Origin: Chlorobiaceae bacterium
Lineage (GTDB): Bacteria; Bacteroidota; Chlorobiia; Chlorobiales; Chlorobiaceae
Reading direction: 5' to 3'
Assembly (NCBI GenBank): GCA_012972835.1
Contig: JABDHK010000010.1
Coordinates: 124,001-188,000 of the forward strand
DNA: 64,000 nt
Shown: positions 7,709 to 14,694 of the stretch, piece by piece
Position numbering within the stretch: position 1 is the first letter of the stretch
Layout of the letters: every line of letters starts with the position of its first letter
Notes under the pieces: model-generated
The model's database searches: none
What the model was told of the DNA's origin: nothing
The model's input: the letters and a program-made list of their open reading frames with translations, nothing else
Translations under genes and position numbers: made by a program

Positions 7709-9172
7709 TCAGCCGGTTTTCAGATACTCAAGGCCAAATTTGCTGAGCTTTCGGTAGAGTGTTGCTCGACCAATACCAAGCATGCGGGAGGTTCTGGTAA
7801 GATTTCCGTGCGACGCCTTGTATGCTTTGATGATTGCATCACGTTCATGCTCTTCAAGAGAGTAGGAGGTATGGTTGGTGTTTGTGTCGGAAGGCATAAA
7901 TGTTTCAACCACAGTTTCAGGCAATAACGTTGCTGGTGAGGTTGCCTGATTTGAACCGGGGATAAGGGAGGAGTGCCGGACTTCAATGATGTTGCCCTGT
8001 CGGGTTACTGCCGCTCGTTGTACGGCATTTTTCAGCTCACGGATATTTCCAGGCCATTGGTAGCTTGCAAGAACTTTCAGTGATTCTGACTCGAACTGCA
8101 GCGGCTCAATATTGTTTGTTCTTACAAATTGATCTAAAAAATGCTTGGCAAGAAGGGGAATATCATCAGCTCTGTCGCGTAGCGTGGGTATGAAAAGCAG
8201 AAATTCTTCGAGCCGGTAATAGAGGTCTTCCCTGAAAAGATTAAGTTTAATAGCCTGGGCAAAATCCCGGTTTGTTGCAGAAATAAGGCGAATGTTAACC
8301 TTTATTTCATTTCGCCCACCTACCTTCCGGATTTTTCTCTCCTGCAGAACACGTAGAATTTTAGCCTGAACGTCGGAATTCATGTCGCCGATTTCGTCAA
8401 GAAACAGAGTGCCGTTGTTGGCTAGTTCAAAAAACCCGGTATGATCGTTATTTGCGCCGGTAAACGAGCCTTTGACATGACCGAAAAGCAGGCTTTCTGC
8501 CAGATTGTTTGAAATCGCAGCGCAATTGATTGAAACAAATGGTCCTTTTTTTCGGTTACTGCCGTAGTGAATGGCCTGCGCGAACAGTTCTTTACCTGTA
8601 CCACTCTCACCGATAATAAGTACGTTCAAGTCAGTATCCATGACTTGTCGTACCTGTTCCATAGTCTGTTTTATAGCACTGCTTTTACCGATAATATTAT
8701 GAAACAGTTCCTTGTTTTTCAGCTCTTTCTGCAGCAGTTTTACCTGACTTTTCAGAGAAGATTCGGCAAGTGCGTTACGCATGACAATCTCAAGCCTCTC
8801 AATGGTCACGGGTTTTGTAAGGTACTCAAAAGCGCCGAGTTTAATGCATTTAACAGCATAGCGGACATCATTTGAGGCGGTAACCATGATGACAGGTGTG
8901 CTGATTTTTTTGGCTTGTAAGTGCTGCATGACTTCGAAGCCATCTTTCTTCGGCATGTTGATATCTAAGAGAATAACGTCAAAAATCTGCTCATCAGTGC
9001 ATTGTATGCATTGTTCACCGTCTTCTGCAATAACAACAGCAAACCCCATTTTTTGCACAAAATGGCTGAGAATACGAAGTGATGTTCTGTCATCATCTGC
9101 TATGAGAACAACGCTTTTCGATATGCCGTTTGTTTTCTTAACAGAATAGTTGTTATGAAGATCCGTTTCCAA
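7709..9172 (-). CDS. Sigma-54-dependent NtrC-family response regulator
   Basis: 487 aa with three domains. A CheY-like receiver spans about residues 20-135 (acidic DDD pair, phospho-acceptor in LLDINMPKKDG, TKP). A central AAA+ domain follows (Walker A GESGTGKE, sigma-54-contacting loop GSFTGA, Walker B GTLFLDEIGD). The C-terminal Fis-type helix-turn-helix ends LGIGRATLYRKLSKFGL. It should activate transcription from sigma-54 promoters on phosphorylation. No histidine kinase gene is adjacent, so it is an orphan here. The GSFTGA loop has Ser where GAFTGA is typical, a tolerated variant. A 10-G tract lies 24 bp upstream of its start codon. Confidence 0.92.
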   Translation of the reverse strand: METDLHNNYSVKKTNGISKSVVLIADDDRTSLRILSHFVQKMGFAVVIAEDGEQCIQCTDEQIFDVILLDINMPKKDGFEVMQHLQAKKISTPVIMVTASNDVRYAVKCIKLGAFEYLTKPVTIERLEIVMRNALAESSLKSQVKLLQKELKNKELFHNIIGKSSAIKQTMEQVRQVMDTDLNVLIIGESGTGKELFAQAIHYGSNRKKGPFVSINCAAISNNLAESLLFGHVKGSFTGANNDHTGFFELANNGTLFLDEIGDMNSDVQAKILRVLQERKIRKVGGRNEIKVNIRLISATNRDFAQAIKLNLFREDLYYRLEEFLLFIPTLRDRADDIPLLAKHFLDQFVRTNNIEPLQFESESLKVLASYQWPGNIRELKNAVQRAAVTRQGNIIEVRHSSLIPGSNQATSPATLLPETVVETFMPSDTNTNHTSYSLEEHERDAIIKAYKASHGNLTRTSRMLGIGRATLYRKLSKFGLEYLKTG

Positions 9173-9195
9173 CGTCTATATCCTTTTTTCTTGAT

Positions 9196-9205
9196 GGGGG
9201 GGGGG
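9196..9205. repeat. Homopolymeric G10/C10 tract in the leader of the sigma-54 regulator
   Basis: Ten consecutive G on + (C on the coding - strand), located 24 bp before the regulator start. It lies in the leader or promoter, not in coding sequence. It may be a slippage-prone site. Confidence 0.7.
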
Positions 9206-9222
9206 CAAGATAGAGATTTTGA

Positions 9223-9254
9223 AAATCCCTGATAGATACAACCATCAAGGATTT
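9223..9254 (-). terminator. Probable terminator of the CsmH-like gene
   Basis: An 11-bp imperfect stem (9223-9233 with 9244-9254, one wobble on the - strand) and a 10-nt loop, followed by a short T-rich stretch on the - strand. It lies 78 bp past the CsmH-like stop. Confidence 0.5.
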
Positions 9255-9331
9255 CCTAAAGTTCCGATACAGTAATTATTGTTCAAGCAACTCAAAAAAC
9301 ACAATAAAAGGAGAGTTTCGTAATGCCATTA

Positions 9332-9964
9332 TTACTCTTTTGATTTCAGTAGGGGTGTGGAGGTTTTTATTTCCTGAACACTCTCTTTCTGTGAGAAAAG
9401 GATTTGCTTGACCTCCTTTCTCTGCCGATCTTGGCCTACCGGCATTCCCGGTGAAACAATATTGTTCATAAGCTGACCAAGTCCGGCACTGACATTGCTG
9501 AACAGATTCTGGACTTGACCTGAACTCACGGTCGAGTTGAGATTTTCAAGCAGGTTTTTCCATAATTTGCCAAGTTCCTGAAACGAACTTTGCACCTGTT
9601 CCGAATTAATGGTAGCAGTCACACCCTCTATCAGTTGTCCAGTAGTTGAGGTGACACCCTCTATCAGATGTCCAGTGGTTGAGGTGACGCCCTCTATCAG
9701 TTGACCGGAAACTGTGTTGACATTATTAATGATTCCTTTGACCGGCTCTGAATTGATTGTCGAGGTAACACCCTCAATCAGTTGTCCGGTAACAGCACTG
9801 ACGGAGCTTATCATTCCCTGTACAGACTCAATTGTCGAATCAATCAGTATGCCCATGTTGCCGATCAGACTGGCCATATCGCCATTGCCGACATTGCTTT
9901 CGGTATTTTTCTGTACCGCCGGCTTTGGTACGCCTGCCGGTTTGTTGAGTTCTTCTGCTGCCAT
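9332..9964 (-). CDS. Repeat-rich probable chlorosome envelope protein (CsmH-like)
   Basis: 210 aa, soluble-looking and Ser/Thr/Gly/Val-rich, with a Pro/Lys-rich N-terminus. The central part repeats a unit close to GQLIEGVTST four times (about residues 61-115), with NSEPV/NSEQV variants between copies. The amphipathic helices with small residues and the C-terminal segment (NLFSNVSAGLGQLMNNI) resemble chlorosome envelope proteins of the CsmC/D/H group. The length matches CsmH (about 21-22 kDa), and I recall csmH lying near crtQ in Chlorobium. It is transcribed alone, with a probable terminator. The assignment is by composition, size and context, so hedge it. Confidence 0.55.
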   Translation of the reverse strand: MAAEELNKPAGVPKPAVQKNTESNVGNGDMASLIGNMGILIDSTIESVQGMISSVSAVTGQLIEGVTSTINSEPVKGIINNVNTVSGQLIEGVTSTTGHLIEGVTSTTGQLIEGVTATINSEQVQSSFQELGKLWKNLLENLNSTVSSGQVQNLFSNVSAGLGQLMNNIVSPGMPVGQDRQRKEVKQILFSQKESVQEIKTSTPLLKSKE

Positions 9965-10108
9965 AGTTGTGTGTGGTTTAGGGTAAATATTTATATATAT
10001 TTTGCTAAATATAACAATCTATTTACTAAGTTCTTCACCTCACCAAAAGGTATTTTATCATGAAAAATTGTATGCTGTAATTTCAGACTTTGCAGCTTTC
10101 ATTCACTA

Positions 10109-10801
10109 TCAGCTGATAGTTTCCCTGTAGTACCGTATAATACTCTCTTGATCAAATCCAAGTGCATACATGAGATGAATGGTGCCGAAGATCATCTGGA
10201 GTCGAATGATACCGTTTTGGTGATATCGTCTGGCAGATGTAGTAACCTGATTGTCGAGAATATGGAATTCCGTGTGCTGCTCGATGCGCTTGATGATATC
10301 AATATCTTCCATAACGAGCATGGAATCGTCGAATCCTCCAATCTCATGAAAGAGTGATTGAGTAATAAAGAGCGACTGGTCACCGCCTCGGCACACCATT
10401 AACGGGAATTGTGTACACCATCCATAGAGGCTCATGATTGGGTTGCTGTCGTTAAAGTCCATCCTAAAACATCCCGCTTTTTTGCCTTCCTCAGCAGCTG
10501 TAAGGATATTTTCGATAAAGGATTCTGGCGGAAGGGTATCGGCATGCAGAAAGTACAGGATATTCCCGTGGGCGAGACGTGCTCCAGCATTCATTTGCCT
10601 GGCCCGTCCCTGTTCGCTGCGGCACAGTGTCACAGGAAAGCTTGAGATAATCTCGGACGTTTTGTCTCTGCTTGCATCACAGACAATGATCTCCACATCC
10701 TCTGAGTGTTCAGTTATCGCAAGGAGAGCCTGTAACGATTGAGCAATTATAGACTCTTCGTTATAGGTCGGGATGATAATACTTACTCGTTCTCTCTCCA
10801 T
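10109..10801 (-). CDS. Family 2 glycosyltransferase, rSAM/selenodomain-associated transferase 2 type
   Basis: 230 aa GT-A glycosyltransferase. The N-terminal nucleotide-binding motif is VSIIIPTYNEESIIAQSL, a DxSxDxT acidic site CDASRDKT follows near residue 42, and a DXD-like LHADTLPP near residue 90. It overlaps the upstream transferase by 19 bp. The set of radical SAM/Cys-rich protein, transferase 1 and transferase 2 is the conserved rSAM/selenodomain trio also described as arsenosugar-associated. The sugar donor and acceptor are unknown. It is the last gene of the crtQ operon. Confidence 0.8.
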   Translation of the reverse strand: MERERVSIIIPTYNEESIIAQSLQALLAITEHSEDVEIIVCDASRDKTSEIISSFPVTLCRSEQGRARQMNAGARLAHGNILYFLHADTLPPESFIENILTAAEEGKKAGCFRMDFNDSNPIMSLYGWCTQFPLMVCRGGDQSLFITQSLFHEIGGFDDSMLVMEDIDIIKRIEQHTEFHILDNQVTTSARRYHQNGIIRLQMIFGTIHLMYALGFDQESIIRYYRETIS

Positions 10802-11391
10802 AATTTGCTTTGTTTTAGGTCATCAAACGTATCGATATCGGAGAGGAGAGGAAGGAGCATGTATGTTATGCCGAGGTTGCGAAGAATATTTGTGGTTTCC
10901 GTGAGCACCTCACTCGTACTCCATTGTCGTCGGAGAAAGAGTTCCGGCAGGAGTTTGTTCAGACCGACAAGATAAAATCCTCCATCTCTGGCTGGTCCTA
11001 CAACAGCATCGGAGTGATCAAGAGCTGTGAATGCCGACTCGATAATGGCTGTACTCAACTCGTAACAGTCCGTTCCAATAAGTACGATATGCTTAAAGCC
11101 CTGCTGAAATCCTCTCCTGATTGCATGCAGCATGCGCTCGCCAAGATCATGACCAACCTGCAGATCGACATTGAAATCAGCGGTGAAAAAAATATCGGAG
11201 GCAGGGAGGAAGTGTGAGAAAAAAACAGTTCGATTTACAGCAACTTGTTCTGCAATCAATGCGGTATGCCCTCTGAGTGTTTCGTAGACCTCAAGCGCTT
11301 TTTCATTACCTATAGAGGCCGCAAGACGTGTTTTTACCAATCCCGGTTCCGGGTTTTTTGTGAAAATGATAAGCAGTGAGCCATCTTTCAT
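10783..11391 (-). CDS. rSAM/selenodomain-associated transferase 1 (GT-A-like, TIGR04282 type)
   Basis: 202 aa from ATG 11391, which overlaps the upstream radical SAM gene by ATGA. A longer reading frame to 11433 exists, but coupling and the family start (MKDGSLLIIFTKNPEPGLVK) favour 11391. The protein has the KNPEPGLVKTRL loop, the GHDLGERM segment and the GPARDGGFYLVGL motif of the family, which looks like a nucleotidyl- or glycosyl-transferase of GT-A fold. It acts with the two flanking genes in an uncharacterised or arsenosugar-type pathway. Confidence 0.8.
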   Translation of the reverse strand: MKDGSLLIIFTKNPEPGLVKTRLAASIGNEKALEVYETLRGHTALIAEQVAVNRTVFFSHFLPASDIFFTADFNVDLQVGHDLGERMLHAIRRGFQQGFKHIVLIGTDCYELSTAIIESAFTALDHSDAVVGPARDGGFYLVGLNKLLPELFLRRQWSTSEVLTETTNILRNLGITYMLLPLLSDIDTFDDLKQSKLWRENE

Positions 11392-12407
11392 AGAAGGGAG
11401 CCGTGACAGCTTGAACCACTCCCTGCTGTACATCCGTAGCAGTGCTGGCCGACCGTTATGATACGGTTTCGGAGCCTCTCTTCGTTGAACAAGCTTATGT
11501 GCTGTGGCGCACTCTTCTTAACCGGCAGGTGAAGCATCTGATTGAAATCACAGTCGTAGAGTGTGCCGTCCCAACCTACAGAGATGGTTGTTCGGCACAT
11601 CAGGTTTTTTACTGCCAGAGGATTGTAGCTATTGGCAAGCAGTGTCATATAGCTGCAATAGTGACCACTTTCAAGCAGATCATTAAGAAAGCGGTTGATC
11701 GGCATGTTGGTGATGGTATAGAGATGGTTGAAGAGAATGCCGTGCTCCTCAATGAGTTGTTTGCGATACTCCTTTTCAAGCTTCTGCTGTTCCTGTGGCA
11801 ACGAAGGGCCTGCAGGGTTATAGACAAGGTTGAGTTCGAAGTGATTATCCTCTTGACCGTAGCCAAGCTTGTTAAGCAGTTTCAATGCCTTGATCGAGCG
11901 GTCAAACACTCCATATCCCCGCATGGCATCAACATTTTCTCTTGTGTAGCAGGGCAGGGAGGCGACGAGGGTTACTCTCTGCTTTTTAAGAAATTCAGGA
12001 AATTCCCTGTATTTTTCGTTTGATGTAAAAAGGGTGAGGTTCGATCGCACAAGAATTGTTGCATCAGGCACCCTGCTTCTTATACTTTCAATGAACCATT
12101 GAAATTCCGGGTTCATTTCAGGCGCTCCCCCCGTAATATCGACAGTGTGTATGGAGCTTTTATCAAGAGCATCAAGGCAGTGCAGCATTGTCTGGCGCGT
12201 CATCATCTCCTTGCGCTCCGGCCCGGCATCAACATGGCAGTGGCGACAGATCAGGTTGCAGGTGTAGCCGGTATTGATCTGCAGGACATCGATACCTGTG
12301 GATAAGAGCGGAGAGTTTCGGGATTCAGCAAGTGTTCTGCTGAAGGGCATGATACCGCACTCACTCTCTTCAAGTAGTTTTACCTGATCTTCAGCGTTTG
12401 TAAGCAT
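11388..12407 (-). CDS. Radical SAM/Cys-rich protein, ArsS family
   Basis: 339 aa. The radical SAM motif CNLICRHC (C50, C54, C57) is followed by a TIM-barrel-type core with GGAPEMNPEF as the SAM-binding GGE-like motif. A C-terminal Cys-rich domain ends HCYGCTAGSGSSCHGSL. In many homologues the last Cys position is selenocysteine; here it is an ordinary Cys codon. ArsS is proposed to make the deoxyribofuranosyl bond of arsenosugars from SAM and dimethylarsinous acid. No arsM is adjacent, so the substrate here is open. It starts 9 bp after crtQ and overlaps transferase 1 by 4 bp. Confidence 0.82.
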   Translation of the reverse strand: MLTNAEDQVKLLEESECGIMPFSRTLAESRNSPLLSTGIDVLQINTGYTCNLICRHCHVDAGPERKEMMTRQTMLHCLDALDKSSIHTVDITGGAPEMNPEFQWFIESIRSRVPDATILVRSNLTLFTSNEKYREFPEFLKKQRVTLVASLPCYTRENVDAMRGYGVFDRSIKALKLLNKLGYGQEDNHFELNLVYNPAGPSLPQEQQKLEKEYRKQLIEEHGILFNHLYTITNMPINRFLNDLLESGHYCSYMTLLANSYNPLAVKNLMCRTTISVGWDGTLYDCDFNQMLHLPVKKSAPQHISLFNEERLRNRIITVGQHCYGCTAGSGSSCHGSLL

Positions 12408-12416
12408 TGCTTTTTT

Positions 12417-13778
12417 TTAATTTCCGAACCTTGCAAGGAGCTTTTCTGCAACCAGCTTTCCACTCAATGCAGCGCCTTCCATGGAGGCCAGGTAGTGCTG
12501 ATAGGTGTAATCGCCAGCAAGAAAAAAGTTTTTAATGGGACTGATCTGGTCAGGGCGGAATTTGTCGACATCAGGCACTGCCTTGTATACCGACTGAGGT
12601 ATTTTAACGATAGTTGATTTAAGCAGTTTTGCCTGACGGGATTTAGGGAATCGTTCATGGATATCTTTCATGACAAGCCCGGTGATGACATCATTAGGCA
12701 AGCTCATGAGCTGGTGGGCTGGAGCAAGCACAAGGCTCATGACACTCCCACCGTTTGCCGTGCCCATGTTTTTCTGAAAATCATCAGGACAGGTGATCGA
12801 CACATCGGCAAAGGTCGCAAAAATGGTGCCCTGTGAAAACATGAGATTGTCGGTATCGGTTATTTTCCGGTCGAACCAGAGCTGACAATTTGCTACCGGG
12901 CTGCCGGTAAATTCGTGCAGATTGCGGAAATACTTATGGGCAAGCCATTCCGCCGGTACAATTTTGTTGATATTATGGACAGGTAGGGCGGAAATATAGG
13001 CGTCAGCCTCAATTTTATGGCCATCCTGAAGCACAGCAAGCTTAATGGATTCATCACTGTTCAGTTCAAACCTGTTCAGTTTGGCATCAACAAAAATACG
13101 TCCTCCCTTGCTCTGGATATACTGCCGCATCGGCTCTATCATTGAATCGCCCGGGTTTTTGCGGAAAAAGGCAAACTTTGTTGCCGTATAGTCGGTCCCG
13201 AAATATTTGAAAATGGTGATCATCGGGCGCGCACTGATAACATTCGGTTCGATGAAATTCATGGCAAGCGCAATGGCACGCCACAGCCTCTGCAAAGAGT
13301 GTTCCGAAGCACCTCGCAGTCGATGCCATTCCGAATAGGTCATATGATCCTGGCTGCGAAAATACTCCTCATTACCAAGCAGTGCAGGGTAGAGCCCTTT
13401 GACAAGAGAAATTTTGTCCCAAATGGTGAGAAAATCGGACTGAAGGCCGCCAACAAGCTCTGCCCATGGACTCGGCAGTTTTGCTTTTTTATAACACGAC
13501 TGTTTGCCTTCCTTTTCTGCATAAATCAGGGAGTGATCTTTCCACAGATAATTATCTCCAGCCCCTACCCGCTTGAGGTATTTCTGAAGCTGTTCATAAC
13601 CTCCAAAAACAATATGCAGACCCGATTCTATTGAATCTCCGTCACTGTCCTTCCAGACAGAAACCTTTCCGCCAAGTACTTTGCGCTTTTCATAAATTTC
13701 TACCGAGTGTCCTCGATCCACAAGTTCTATCGCTGCGCTCAGGCCTGCAACTCCTGCGCCGAAAATTGCTATTTTCAC
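12417..13778 (-). CDS. crtQ: Zeta-carotene desaturase CrtQ (plant/cyanobacterial type)
   Basis: 453 aa FAD-dependent amine-oxidase-fold desaturase. The N-terminal dinucleotide-binding motif is IAIFGAGVAGLSAAIEL with EIYEKRKVLGGKVS, and the C-terminal FAD motif is NFFLAGDYTYQHYLASMEGA. The segment around ISARPMITIF matches plant zeta-carotene desaturase better than phytoene desaturase, hence CrtQ rather than CrtP. It desaturates zeta-carotene through neurosporene to lycopene for chlorobactene or isorenieratene made for the chlorosome. It leads a tight operon with the radical SAM and two transferase genes, an unexpected grouping. Confidence 0.82.
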   Translation of the reverse strand: MKIAIFGAGVAGLSAAIELVDRGHSVEIYEKRKVLGGKVSVWKDSDGDSIESGLHIVFGGYEQLQKYLKRVGAGDNYLWKDHSLIYAEKEGKQSCYKKAKLPSPWAELVGGLQSDFLTIWDKISLVKGLYPALLGNEEYFRSQDHMTYSEWHRLRGASEHSLQRLWRAIALAMNFIEPNVISARPMITIFKYFGTDYTATKFAFFRKNPGDSMIEPMRQYIQSKGGRIFVDAKLNRFELNSDESIKLAVLQDGHKIEADAYISALPVHNINKIVPAEWLAHKYFRNLHEFTGSPVANCQLWFDRKITDTDNLMFSQGTIFATFADVSITCPDDFQKNMGTANGGSVMSLVLAPAHQLMSLPNDVITGLVMKDIHERFPKSRQAKLLKSTIVKIPQSVYKAVPDVDKFRPDQISPIKNFFLAGDYTYQHYLASMEGAALSGKLVAEKLLARFGN

Positions 13779-14121
13779 CTTTACTATGATTTGTGATTAC
13801 AAGATATGTGGATTGCCGGAATCAAGGCGTTAATATAGTTAATTATAATCCTATAAGGAAAATCATCACTTCTTCGGAACGAGCCACGGCACTGGAATCC
13901 TCTATACTTAATGATACTTGAGCTTGTGTTCTTAAATTTCCGATTTTAAAAGAAAAGCTATCGGTAACCTCTTCAAAAATCAACTAAAACTTATTCAACA
14001 CCAGCATGCCCTAAATTATTTAAGATATTTACTGATAAAGTTGCGAATTTTAAAGAAACCGATTGTTTTTTTCTTATTATTATGTAATTTTCAGCAACAT
14101 TGAATTAAACAAAATCATGCT
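13779..14121. other. AT-rich divergent intergenic region, crtQ / Lrp regulator
   Basis: 343 bp between the divergent crtQ and lrp-like starts. It is strongly AT-rich, with no open frame, RNA gene or clear inverted repeat that I could recognise. It presumably holds both promoters. Confidence 0.5.
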
Positions 14122-14646
14122 ATGTCGGGCCATCTTGATCTGATCGACCTTAAAATTATTGAGTCTCTTGGAGAAAACGGCAGAGTTCGATTGAGCGAAC
14201 TTGCTGAAGTTGTTGGTCTTTCAATACCCTCTGTCAGTGAGCGGCTGGATAAACTGCAGAAGAATGGCATCATCAAAGGCTTTTCCATGGAAGTGGATGA
14301 GCGTCAGCTTGGTTTTGATATCCATGCGTTTGTACGGGTAAGAATTGATTCCTCCAAGCATTACAAGTCGTTTATGGAGCATGTCATGAAAGAGGATGAG
14401 ATTATGGAGTGTTTTTCCGTGACTGGCGAAGGCTCGCATATATTAAAAGTGATGACCCATAACACCGCTTCACTTGAAATGTTTCTTTCACGAATTCAGA
14501 GTTGGCCCGGTGTTCTTTCCACCAATACCAGCTTTGTGCTTTCCCAGTTGAAGAAAAATAAAAAAATCAGTGCTGAAATCGTTCGCACCAACCTTCAGGA
14601 TCGCCAGGTACTGATAACGTTCGATGAAAAAAAATCAAGGAAATAA
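14122..14646 (+). CDS. Lrp/AsnC-family transcriptional regulator
   Basis: 174 aa. The N-terminal winged HTH (residues about 5-55, LSELAEVVGLSIPSVSERLDK) is followed by a RAM/ligand-binding domain (about 70-145) with the usual VRVRID and VTGEGSHILKV strands. Lrp/AsnC proteins respond to amino acids and form dimers to hexadecamers. It ends 48 bp before the type III glutamine synthetase gene on the same strand, which suggests control of, or co-transcription with, ammonium assimilation. The C-terminus has about 25 extra basic residues (DEKKSRK). The effector amino acid is unknown. Confidence 0.88.
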   Translation: MSGHLDLIDLKIIESLGENGRVRLSELAEVVGLSIPSVSERLDKLQKNGIIKGFSMEVDERQLGFDIHAFVRVRIDSSKHYKSFMEHVMKEDEIMECFSVTGEGSHILKVMTHNTASLEMFLSRIQSWPGVLSTNTSFVLSQLKKNKKISAEIVRTNLQDRQVLITFDEKKSRK

Positions 14647-14694
14647 AAAAACAACAGAGAATTTATTTTTTTTGAGACAACACACACCAATATC

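Noticed and set aside
10105-10120. Palindrome ACTATCAG/CTGATAGT as terminator of transferase 2
   Set aside because: It has no loop, spans the stop codon and no T-run follows; at best a chance or protein-binding palindrome.
11388-11391. UGA of the ArsS-like gene as selenocysteine
   Set aside because: The C-terminal Cys motif (SSCHGSL) is complete before this UGA and the UGA overlaps the next start as ATGA, so it is a stop.
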